A DNA stretch of 14,696 nucleotides from Dehalococcoidales bacterium (GCA_028718465.1 JAQULX010000024.1:1-14696), one strand, 5' to 3'. Shown: positions 7,438 to 13,782, numbered from the stretch's first letter. Numbers and translations are program-made. Notes: generated by a model not told the origin, from the letters alone.

Positions 7438-7476
7438 AAATAAATGAGCAATAGACTTGATAGTTAAGCAGATATT

Positions 7477-7841
7477 ATGATACAAGCAAAATCAGATGTG
7501 AGGGATAGAAGTTATGCCTTCTCGTTGGAGATAATCAAGCTAGCGAGAGAGTTGCCAACTGATTATGTATCAAGAATAATTATGGGACAATTATTAAGGA
7601 GTGCCACCAGTATTGGAGCAAATATCATGGAGGCTCAAGCAGGAAGCTCAAAAAAGACTTTACAAACTACCTTAACATAGCCTTGAAATCAGCCAATGAA
7701 ACTAAATATTGGTTGAATTTGCTAAAAGATAGCGGTATCGCGCAGAGGGAATTAGTGGATAAACTGCTCGAAGATGATAAACAAATTGCTAATATCCTAG
7801 GATCCAGCATAATAACGCTAAAAAACAAGAAAATAAAGTAG
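7477..7841 (+). pseudogene. Four-helix-bundle protein (S23/IVP family), split by a -1 frame change
   Basis: The first part (7477-7656) encodes MIQAKSDVRDRSYAFSLEI, then KLARELP, RSATSIGANIMEAQAG and SSKK. These are signatures of the small four-helix-bundle family related to 23S rRNA intervening-sequence proteins. The zero frame then stops at 7678-7680. In the -1 frame, from 7656 to the TAG at 7839-7841, the family sequence continues (DFTNYLNIALKSANETKYW through NILGSSII), so the rejoined product would be about 120 residues, the normal size. The break falls at a run of six A followed by G, read tcA AAA AAG, which is a known -1 slippery heptamer; a lost A from a seven-A run explains it equally well. 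No clear ribosome site precedes the ATG, and an in-frame stop at 7465-7467 excludes an earlier start. The gene sits between the thiolase and its DUF35 partner, so it looks like an insertion into the operon. The function of lone family members is unknown. Confidence 0.8.
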
Positions 7842-7871
7842 ATACCAGTTTATAATAAGGAGATTAATATA

Positions 7872-8384
7872 ATGGCAGAATTAAAATCATGTCAAATGGT
7901 GGGTTATCCCCATCTGGATGGTAAATATAGTCAAGTCCTGGATATGTGGCCGCTGGAAGCCCCGGAATTGAACCGGATTTACCCTTTTTACGATAATTTG
8001 AAACAGGGCCGCTGGACGACTACTAAATGCAAGAAATGCGGTTACGTTGCCTATCCGCCCGGTGTAGCCTGTCCCAACTGCTGGTCTGACGAACTGGAAT
8101 GGATCGATCTTCCCAAGACGGCGAAAGTAGTCGCAATAAATGAATTTTCCAGCCCTGCGGTAGGTTTCCCGGCTCCGTTGATTAATGCCTGGCTGGGCTT
8201 CGATAAAGACCACCCCCTGAAGCACCTTTTTGTCCGAATTATCAATAGCCAGTCCGGAGAGGTAAAAATCGGAGATGAAGTCCAATTTGTTAGCTACGAG
8301 GTAGATGCTCATCCGATGGATGTTAAAAAAGATACCAAGGTCTGCGAACGGTATTACTATGCTTTCGAACCGGTAAAAAAATAA
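7872..8384 (+). CDS. DUF35 OB-fold / zinc-ribbon protein, thiolase partner
   Basis: A 170-residue protein with a zinc-ribbon (Cys53, Cys56, Cys67 and Cys70 in CKKCG and CPNCW) followed by an OB-fold ending in a KIGDEVQFVSYEV strand region. The family (DUF35, acyl-CoA-associated OB-fold) forms tight complexes with SCP-x-like thiolases and, in archaea, bridges thiolase and HMG-CoA synthase. Here it should act as accessory subunit of the thiolase encoded at 6209-7399. Residues 37-52 (YPFYDNLKQGRWTTTK) are a typical N-terminal helix of the family. The ATG is preceded by AAGGAG (7856-7861). The gene follows the broken four-helix-bundle cassette and precedes the HADH-ECH fusion by 37 bases with no terminator between. 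It has no catalytic residues of its own that I can identify. Confidence 0.88.
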   Translation: MAELKSCQMVGYPHLDGKYSQVLDMWPLEAPELNRIYPFYDNLKQGRWTTTKCKKCGYVAYPPGVACPNCWSDELEWIDLPKTAKVVAINEFSSPAVGFPAPLINAWLGFDKDHPLKHLFVRIINSQSGEVKIGDEVQFVSYEVDAHPMDVKKDTKVCERYYYAFEPVKK

Positions 8385-8421
8385 TCCGAAGAGTCAATAT
8401 TAATTATTAAGGAGAGACCAG

Positions 8422-10407
8422 ATGAAAGAAATCAAGAACTTCGTGGTATTGGGGGCAGGGGCGATGGGGGCTCAGATAGCGGCTCTGGCAGCCGAATCTG
8501 GGTTTAATGTCACTATCCGTGATATCGAGGATAAATTTCTCGAGCGGGGCCGTCAGATTGTTGAGAACAACTATAACAAACGTATCCAGCGCGGACGGTT
8601 TACCGAAGAAGGCAAGCAGCAGGTACTGGGAAGGATGCGCTTTGTGACCGATCTGAAAGAAGCGGTCAAAGAAGCGGATTACATCATTGAGGCTGTGCCG
8701 GAAGTCCTGACCTTGAAACAAAAAGTTTTCGGAGAGGCTTCCGCTCTGGCTCCGGCTGATGCTGTCTTTGCCACCAATACTTCCTCTTTGAGCATCACAG
8801 AAATAGCCAAGGGTCTCAAGGACCCCTCCAGACTGGTAGGGACCCATTTCTTCAATCCACCCAGCACCCTGGTTTTACTGGAGATTATCAAGGGAGAGCA
8901 GACCAGCAACGACACTATTGAGATCGCCGACTATGTGGCGAAAAAGATGAACCGGGAAATTGTCCATGTGAAAGACGGCCCCGGTTTCCTGGTTAACCGT
9001 ATCTGGGTTATCATGGCGAATGAAGCAGACTGGGCGGTTACCCAGGGTGAAGCCAAGAGTGTTCTGGCGGTAGATTCAGCCGTTAAATACAAGATGGGAC
9101 TGCCGATGGGCTTGCTGGAAATCGACGATATTTTACAGGGTGGAGCGATTGATACCCGGTATCATGTGCTGGAGCATTTCCGGGAGACCTTAGGTGAGAG
9201 CTACCGGGCCGGTCCGCTGACGGAAAAGGCTTTCAAGGCCGGAAACTTCGGGAAACGGTCTGGTAAGGGCTATTATGATTGGTCTGAAGGCAAGACCAAT
9301 GAGATCCCCATGAATGCCGGGGCTGAATTCGATACAGTCAGAGTCCTGGCCATAGGGGTCAATGAATGCGCCAAGCTGCTGGAAGAGGAGTCGACCACAA
9401 AGGAAGAAATCGACCGTGGAGTCATCACGGGACTGAACTATCCGCGGGGTATCCTGCGCATGGCTGATAATGTCGGAATTGACCGCATCGTGAATGAATT
9501 AAACCGGCTTTATACTACTTATAATGAGGACCGCTATAAGGCTTCTTCCATGTTGACCGGTATGGTAGCGCAGGGCAAATTAGGCCGCAAGAGCGGGGAA
9601 GGTTTTTACTCCTACGGCCCGGGCCAGTTTGAGTTTGTAAAACTGGATGTTAACCCCGAAACCCGTATCGCCAAACTGATCCTGAACCGTACCAACCGGG
9701 CGAACGCCTTGAATTATGATTTCATACTGGAGATCAACAAAGCTCTAACCGAAATGGAGGGGCGGGAAGATATCGGATGTATAGTGATCACCGGAGCCGG
9801 GGCTAATTTCTGCGGCGGTGCGGATGTCTCCACCTTTGCATCACAGGATGTTTCAACAGTCATGCAATTTACGGAAGCCGGTCAGGACCTTTATACCCGG
9901 CTTGAGACTTATGCCAAGCCGATAGTGGCCGCAGTCAATGGGGCAGCTATGGGAGGCGGTCTGGAGATGGTGCTGGCCTGCGATATTCGGATCATGAGCA
10001 AGAAAGCCCAGTTGCGTTTACCAGAACTAACTATCGGGATCACTCCCGGACTGGGTGGCATCCAGAGGTTAAGCCGCCAGGTAGGCATGGCCCGCGCCAA
10101 GGAAGCTGTCTTGCTGGCGGACCCCATAACGCCGGAGAAAGCCCTGGACTGGGGCATTGTAAACCAGGTGGTAGAGCCCGACAAATTAGAGGCAGCCGCT
10201 GAAGAGGTAGCCAAAAAACTGGCGGCGGGGCCGGCGATCACCCAGAAGTTTGCCAAGGCCGCATTCTACTACGGGGCGCAGTCTGACCAGAGGACAGCCT
10301 TGTTTATCGAAGCAGCGGTGTCCGGTGATGTTATGTTTACCAAGGATGTAAACGAGGGACTGACATCGATGAACAACCGCAGGCTTCCCAAATTCACTGG
10401 CAAGTAG
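8422..10407 (+). CDS. 3-hydroxyacyl-CoA dehydrogenase / enoyl-CoA hydratase fusion (HADH-ECH order)
   Basis: A bifunctional 661-residue enzyme that hydrates 2-enoyl-CoA and oxidises the 3-hydroxyacyl-CoA with NAD. The N-terminal Rossmann domain has GAGAMG (11-16). The dehydrogenase residues are present: Ser121 in NTSSLSI, His142 in HFFNPP, Glu154 and Asn192 in PGFLVNR. Two HADH C-terminal domains follow (about 187-290 and 300-398). A crotonase domain spans about 405-655, with oxyanion-hole GAAMGGGLE and both catalytic glutamates, Glu515 and Glu535 (RLPELTIGITPGLGG). The order is the reverse of FadB, where the hydratase is N-terminal; it matches the HADH-crotonase fusions known from archaea such as Metallosphaera and from several anaerobic bacteria. 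The start has AAGGAGAG (8409-8416). It is the last intact gene before the terminator at 10436. The likely role is beta-oxidation of the module's CoA ester, upstream of the thiolase. Confidence 0.95.
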   Translation: MKEIKNFVVLGAGAMGAQIAALAAESGFNVTIRDIEDKFLERGRQIVENNYNKRIQRGRFTEEGKQQVLGRMRFVTDLKEAVKEADYIIEAVPEVLTLKQKVFGEASALAPADAVFATNTSSLSITEIAKGLKDPSRLVGTHFFNPPSTLVLLEIIKGEQTSNDTIEIADYVAKKMNREIVHVKDGPGFLVNRIWVIMANEADWAVTQGEAKSVLAVDSAVKYKMGLPMGLLEIDDILQGGAIDTRYHVLEHFRETLGESYRAGPLTEKAFKAGNFGKRSGKGYYDWSEGKTNEIPMNAGAEFDTVRVLAIGVNECAKLLEEESTTKEEIDRGVITGLNYPRGILRMADNVGIDRIVNELNRLYTTYNEDRYKASSMLTGMVAQGKLGRKSGEGFYSYGPGQFEFVKLDVNPETRIAKLILNRTNRANALNYDFILEINKALTEMEGREDIGCIVITGAGANFCGGADVSTFASQDVSTVMQFTEAGQDLYTRLETYAKPIVAAVNGAAMGGGLEMVLACDIRIMSKKAQLRLPELTIGITPGLGGIQRLSRQVGMARAKEAVLLADPITPEKALDWGIVNQVVEPDKLEAAAEEVAKKLAAGPAITQKFAKAAFYYGAQSDQRTALFIEAAVSGDVMFTKDVNEGLTSMNNRRLPKFTGK

Positions 10408-10435
10408 ATATTCGCAGAAAGATAGATAATAGGAG

Positions 10436-10481
10436 AAAAGGCAAATCCCGGAGAATAAGTCGCCGGCGATTTGCCTTTTTT
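10436..10481 (+). terminator. Rho-independent terminator closing the acyl-CoA module
   Basis: AAAAGGCAAATC (10436-10447) pairs perfectly with GATTTGCCTTTT (10468-10479), and CCGG/CCGG can extend the stem inward. The T-run 10476-10481 overlaps the 3' arm. It lies 29 bases after the HADH-ECH stop. The A-rich 5' arm would also give a T-run on the other strand, so it may work both ways. Confidence 0.88.
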
Positions 10482-10566
10482 CTTAACTTTCCTATATGAT
10501 GATCAATATGCTCGGAAAAGGGGTAATTAATTTCTGCATAGTTGATATAAATAAGAGGAGAGGAAA

Positions 10567-10758
10567 GTGAAAGCAGCTGTTTGTTACGAATTTGGTAAGC
10601 CTCTGGTTGTCGAAGAAGTCAATCTTGATCCGCCACAAAAAGGGGAAGTTACAGTTCGCATTGCGGTGACGGCTGTCTATCACAGCGACATCCATGTTAT
10701 CCAGGGAGAGTTGTTCGGCAAACCTCCGGTTGTGGCCGGGCATGAGTCGGCCGGTATG
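10567..10758 (+). pseudogene. Zinc-type alcohol dehydrogenase, N-terminal fragment
   Basis: About 63 residues of a medium-chain zinc-dependent alcohol dehydrogenase: MKAAVCYEFGKPLVVEEV, the GEVTVRI strand, HSDIHVIQGEL and VVAGHESAG. Homology ends near Gly63 (10755), after which the frame reads through antisense dctQ sequence and stops at 10801-10803. Complete enzymes have about 350 residues, so more than 80% is missing. The GTG start has an excellent ribosome site (GAGGAGAGG ending at 10564), so the 5' end is original. Tyr38 stands where catalytic-zinc ADHs have Cys (usually GVCHTD), so even the intact gene may have been atypical. The fragment follows the terminator at 10436 in the same direction as the acyl-CoA module, to which it may once have belonged. 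It is not expected to be active. Confidence 0.8.
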
Positions 10759-10759
10759 G

Positions 10760-10964
10760 CGGTGATAGCGCAGACTACCAGGAGCATCATGCTGGTTTCG
10801 TAGGCGATATCGGAAGGCTGTCTGAAGATATAGCGCTGGACGACAGCAAAGGTGGCCAGGATTCCCATAGCCAGCGTGGTAAGTCCGCTTACGGTCATTA
10901 ACAGTCGGCTGCTACGGCCGATCCAGGTGTCAGTCGACTTAAAAAATTTCCCCAGTAATTGCAT
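10760..10964 (-). pseudogene. dctQ: TRAP transporter small permease DctQ, N-terminal fragment
   Basis: Reading leftward from an ATG at 10962-10964 (MQLLGKFFKSTDTWIG), about 67 residues match the N-terminal half of DctQ. They include a first membrane helix (LTTLAMGILATFAVVQRY), the YIFRQPSDIAYE loop and the start of helix two (MMLLVVCAI). Homology stops at about 10764, where the sequence becomes antisense to the alcohol dehydrogenase fragment. Complete DctQ proteins have about 160-180 residues and four helices. The start has a strong GGAGG 8-10 bases upstream; longer N-terminal extensions in the same frame (to 11051) are spacer. The gene lies downstream of dctP on the same strand, the usual TRAP order. 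With dctQ truncated and only a dctM tail elsewhere in the window, the transporter cannot be assembled from the genes seen here. Confidence 0.72.
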
Positions 10965-11076
10965 CCCTTGCCTCCGGAGTGTGGATTGAGCCGCGGCAGG
11001 TACCTGCCCTGTATGGATGTCAACGGACTGGCATCTACCGCGGCAGCTCACGTTAAGCCAACTTTATTGAATATTT

Positions 11077-12150
11077 TTAGTAGGGATAAGGATATTTAGC
11101 TTTTTGCTCGGCGGCAGTCTGCATCAATATCGGTCCTATATTGCCGAAGGAAGGCAGTTTGGAATCGTTGAAAGCTTTAAGAGCATCAACCCATTTCTGC
11201 CGCTCGGCGCCAGGTACATTGTAAATGGTGCAGCCTTCAGCCGTAAGCATTTCTCTAGCCCTGACTTCCTTTTCAAGCTGGTAGGCCGCACTTTGCACGG
11301 CAAAGTCCTCGCCGAGTTTGACTATAGCCTGCTGTACATCGGCGGGCAGCTTATTGTAAACATCCAGGTTCATGTTCAGCCCGATCCCGGAGGGAAGTAA
11401 AAAGGCAGAGGTAACGAAAGGAGCGACCTCAAAGAGCTTGACCTGGTCCATGTTCATCAGGGACTGGTTGGAAGCCTCGACTACGCCTTTTTCCAGTGAG
11501 GAATAGCCTTCCATTGGGGGAATGGAGATGGCAGAGCCGCCTAAAGACGTCACCAGACCCTGGGCGGGTGGAGAAAGGGCGGCAACCAGCAGGCCTTTCC
11601 AATCTTCCAGAGTCTTTACGTTCTTTTTCGGGGAACACAGTTCCAGGAAGCCGAGAGTATACATTGTCAGTGTTTTCTGATTATATTTTTGCTCCATGAG
11701 TTTGCTGAATTCAGGAGTCAAAACTGCGAAGGTATTATTCAAGGATTCAATAGATGTATATAAAAGGGGGACTTCGGCAGCCCCGAAAGCGGGCTCAACA
11801 GCGGTAAATACACGGAAGGGATAGATGCAGAGTTCGGTCATACCGATCCGGGTGGCGTCCATGCTTTCCGTCATTTTGACCAGGGTCTCATTGGGGAAAC
11901 TCTTTATTTCGTATCTTCCGGCGAATTGCTTATTGAATTCAGCGGCCAGATTTTCGATGAATAAGCCCTCATCCATGCTGGGGGACATGAAATAGGCCAG
12001 CCTCAAGATCTGCGCCTTTCCCTGCGCCTGGGTTGTTGCCGGAACTGAGGTTGACGGGGTGGAGCTGCCGCCACAGGATATCGACAGACCAAGGATCGAT
12101 ACCAGTGCCACTAATGAAACCGCTATAATTAGCAACCTTTTTTCTACCAA
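11077..12150 (-). CDS. dctP: TRAP transporter solute-binding lipoprotein (DctP family)
   Basis: A secreted substrate-binding protein of a tripartite ATP-independent periplasmic transporter, 357 residues. The signal peptide (VEKRLLIIAVSLVALVSILGL) ends at Cys26 in SISCGG, so it is probably lipid-anchored, followed by a Ser/Thr/Pro-rich linker. The body has DctP features: EIKSFPNETL, MTELCIYPFR, an EDWKGL strand and a YSSLEKGVVEASNQS segment matching the usual P..vy.alqtGvvDg. The conserved ligand-binding Arg normally found in GLK(I/L)R appears replaced (GLLVAA, residue 190), which suggests a non-standard ligand. The start is TTG at 12150, supported by an AGTGGG ribosome site and a promoter just upstream. 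Downstream genes dctQ and dctM are broken here, so the protein is either orphaned or serves another TRAP permease. Nearby genes hint at an aromatic, fatty or alicyclic acid, but this is speculative. Confidence 0.88.
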   Translation of the reverse strand: MVEKRLLIIAVSLVALVSILGLSISCGGSSTPSTSVPATTQAQGKAQILRLAYFMSPSMDEGLFIENLAAEFNKQFAGRYEIKSFPNETLVKMTESMDATRIGMTELCIYPFRVFTAVEPAFGAAEVPLLYTSIESLNNTFAVLTPEFSKLMEQKYNQKTLTMYTLGFLELCSPKKNVKTLEDWKGLLVAALSPPAQGLVTSLGGSAISIPPMEGYSSLEKGVVEASNQSLMNMDQVKLFEVAPFVTSAFLLPSGIGLNMNLDVYNKLPADVQQAIVKLGEDFAVQSAAYQLEKEVRAREMLTAEGCTIYNVPGAERQKWVDALKAFNDSKLPSFGNIGPILMQTAAEQKAKYPYPY

Positions 12151-12181
12151 TAGAAACCCACTTTACTGTTTAATGTTTTGT

Positions 12182-12210
12182 ATTCTACTATTTTCCCCAG
12201 ACTGAATCAA
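12182..12210 (-). promoter_or_regulatory. Candidate promoter for dctP
   Basis: On the minus strand, TTGATT (12210-12205) and TAGAAT (12187-12182) are spaced 17 bp. Predicted transcription starts near 12175, leaving about 25 nt before the TTG start at 12150, which supports that start. The -10 matches consensus at 5 of 6 positions and the -35 at 4 of 6. Confidence 0.55.
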
Positions 12211-12340
12211 ATTTTGAAAATAATATATCCTATAGTTTCGCATATAGCCGTTTTTCGAAGGGGTCAGGATGTTGGCACTAACAGTACCTGTAGAAGCTAA
12301 AATTTATTAGATAAAAATCTGGGGTAAAAATTCAGAGGCT

Positions 12341-12368
12341 AATTAAAGTAATAACATTACCTTTAATT
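12341..12368 (-). terminator. Hairpin just after tRNA-Leu
   Basis: AATTAAAGTAAT (12341-12352) pairs with ATTACCTTTAATT (12356-12368) across a 3-base loop, 12 pairs with one bulged base. It begins one base past the CCA end of the tRNA. It is AT-rich with no long T-tract beyond it, so it is a plausible but not classic terminator or 3'-processing signal. Confidence 0.5.
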
Positions 12369-12369
12369 T

Positions 12370-12454
12370 TGGTGGGGAAGGAGGGACTCGAACCCTCAAG
12401 CCTTGCGGCACATGATCCTAAGTCATGCTCGTCTGCCAATTCCGACACTCCCCC
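12370..12454 (-). tRNA. tRNA-Leu, anticodon UAG
   Basis: The minus strand folds into an 85-nt class II tRNA. The acceptor GGGGGAG pairs with CTTCCCC, followed by A73 and an encoded CCA (12372-12370). The anticodon stem-loop is CATGA-CTTAGGA-TCATG with TAG at 12420-12418. A long variable arm (TGCCGCAAGGCT region) is typical of tRNA-Leu, and the T arm holds GGTTCGAGTCC. It decodes CUA and, by wobble, other CUN codons. All stems look intact. It is a single tRNA between dctP and the DUF3006 gene, with its own promoter; no integrase or attachment-site duplication was seen beside it. Confidence 0.96.
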
Positions 12455-12501
12455 GTAAGCGCATGATAAAGCAGGACCGAACCAGCGGTTGATCATTTAA
12501 T

Positions 12502-12530
12502 AATATACCATTTTGCCCGATGCCGCTCAA
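12502..12530 (-). promoter_or_regulatory. Candidate promoter for tRNA-Leu
   Basis: Minus-strand TTGAGC (12530-12525) and TATATT (12507-12502) are spaced 17 bp, with TG one base before the -10 (extended -10). Predicted transcription starts near 12495, about 40 nt before the mature tRNA 5' end at 12454. Confidence 0.55.
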
Positions 12531-12626
12531 TGCTTCGCCAGGCTACTGTATGATTATATTCAGGCTGTTATTCAGAAGGAGTTCAGCATGACATAATACT
12601 GAGAGGGGTCATGGACGAGTTGGCTG

Positions 12627-12848
12627 TCACTGTTTCTTCTTCCACAGTTTCCTCATCCGGCCTCGAATGGCCTCTTCCTTTTTTCTGGTTTCGGCGGAAT
12701 CAATACGGATGTCATCCCCCTCGATAATCAGGACGTCACCCTCTTTGGCGTTAGCCGGGATTATTTGGCGGGGAATATTGACCATGCTCCGGTCCGACTT
12801 TTCGCAGACTGCGATATCATCCTCGAATCGATCAATAATCAACTGCAT
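12627..12848 (-). CDS. DUF3006 domain-containing protein
   Basis: A small cytoplasmic protein of 73 residues: MQLIIDRFEDDIAVCEKSDRS, then MVNIPRQIIPANAKEGDVL, then a charged helix ending MRKLWKKKQ. The IDRFE, AVCE and NIPR pattern is the DUF3006 signature. The start at 12848 is preferred to one at 12872 because GAGAGGTGAGC lies directly before it and family proteins begin at this point. The start is only 4 bases after the stop of the metallo-beta-lactamase gene, and the ribosome site overlaps that gene's last codons, so translation is probably coupled. DUF3006 genes are known to sit beside ComEC/Rec2-like beta-lactamase-fold genes, as here. The molecular function is unknown. Confidence 0.85.
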   Translation of the reverse strand: MQLIIDRFEDDIAVCEKSDRSMVNIPRQIIPANAKEGDVLIIEGDDIRIDSAETRKKEEAIRGRMRKLWKKKQ

Positions 12849-12852
12849 ATGC

Positions 12853-13716
12853 TCACCTCTCGGTACTGACACTTAATCCGGACCCATCGGAGGTAAAAGT
12901 GATGCTGCCGTTCAGGTCTGTACGATAGGTCTTAATACCGGCAGAGGTAAAGAGGTCCAGCGTCTCCTGATGTGGATGCCCGTAATCATTGTCCTCTCCT
13001 ACCATGATCACGGCGAATTCAGGAGATACTGCCTGTAAAAAGTCCACCGAGGTAGAGGTGGTGCTGCCGTGATGCCCCACTTTAAGAACAGCGGACTTAA
13101 GGTTGTAGCCTTTCTCCATCATCTCCTCCTCCGAAACGGTTTCCGCGTCTCCTGTAAAGAGAAAAGAGGTCTTGCCGTACACAAGCCGGATGACGATAGA
13201 GTAATTGTTGAGGTCCGAGTAGTCCTCGCTGTTAGGCGCCAGGATCGTACATGTGGCGTCCCCGATAATAAAATTACTTCCGGGTTCGGGGCTGGTGACG
13301 GTCAGGTTTTTGTTCTCTATCGCGGTCAGGACATCCTCAAATGTCCTGGTGGTAGCGGCGACCTCCGGCATGTATATATCGCCGATATCGAAGCTGTTGA
13401 TAACAGAGTCCATTCCCCCGATATGGTCTTCATGTGGATGAGTGCCTACAAGCACATCAACTTTCCGGATATTCATGCTTTTGAGAAGGCTTACCAGTCC
13501 GTCGGCGCCGCTATTGCTTCCGGTATCGATCAACATAGTACTGTTGTTTGATCTAATCAATATCGCTTCCGCCTGGCCGACATCCAGGAAGGTGACTCGC
13601 AGGGGATTGGGCGTCGATGTTTCCCCCTCTGTGGGAGTGAAAAATAAATCGCAGCCTGGAGATGCTAATAATACGACTGCCAGCAACAGTAACGTAAATA
13701 ATTTCAATGCTTTCAT
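12853..13716 (-). CDS. ComEC/Rec2-like metallo-beta-lactamase-fold lipoprotein
   Basis: A 287-residue secreted metallo-hydrolase. The signal peptide MKALKLFTLLLLAVVLLASP leads to a lipobox Cys22, then a Thr/Pro-rich linker and an MBL fold. Metal-ligand motifs are HPHEDH (93-98), FTGDAE with Asp190, and VGHHGS (His215, His216), followed by GHPH (247-250). The FLDVGQAEAILI opening matches the stand-alone version of the ComEC C-terminal domain (usual FLDVGQGDA), without the membrane competence domain. Such proteins are probable nucleases or phosphodiesterases outside the membrane. An upstream TTG (13782) gives a longer frame, but it lies inside a -35 box and has no ribosome site, whereas ATG 13716 has GAAGG and a standard signal peptide. 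It forms a two-gene unit with DUF3006. Substrate and any role in DNA uptake are not shown. Confidence 0.88.
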   Translation of the reverse strand: MKALKLFTLLLLAVVLLASPGCDLFFTPTEGETSTPNPLRVTFLDVGQAEAILIRSNNSTMLIDTGSNSGADGLVSLLKSMNIRKVDVLVGTHPHEDHIGGMDSVINSFDIGDIYMPEVAATTRTFEDVLTAIENKNLTVTSPEPGSNFIIGDATCTILAPNSEDYSDLNNYSIVIRLVYGKTSFLFTGDAETVSEEEMMEKGYNLKSAVLKVGHHGSTTSTSVDFLQAVSPEFAVIMVGEDNDYGHPHQETLDLFTSAGIKTYRTDLNGSITFTSDGSGLSVSTER

Positions 13717-13753
13717 TGCAATGACCTTCGGGGAGGGAATAAGCTTCATTTTC

Positions 13754-13782
13754 ATCTTATCTCGAATTGGAGTTGATTTCAA
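13754..13782 (-). promoter_or_regulatory. Candidate promoter for the ComEC-like/DUF3006 pair
   Basis: Minus-strand TTGAAA (13782-13777) and TAAGAT (13759-13754) are spaced 17 bp; transcription would start near 13747, about 30 nt before ATG 13716. This argues against longer starts for the lipoprotein gene. The -10 is only a 4 of 6 match. Confidence 0.4.

Noticed and set aside
10765..10803. C-terminal part of the ADH frame (VIAQTTRSIMLVS) as a genuine ADH end
   Set aside because: It is antisense to dctQ helix two and does not match ADH sequence after GHESAG.
12241..12460. tRNA-Leu as an integration site for a mobile element
   Set aside because: No integrase gene and no duplicated tRNA 3' end is visible in the window.
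13717..13782. Upstream TTG and ATG starts for the ComEC-like lipoprotein
   Set aside because: They overlap a promoter, lack ribosome sites and would place about 22 hydrophilic residues before the signal peptide.
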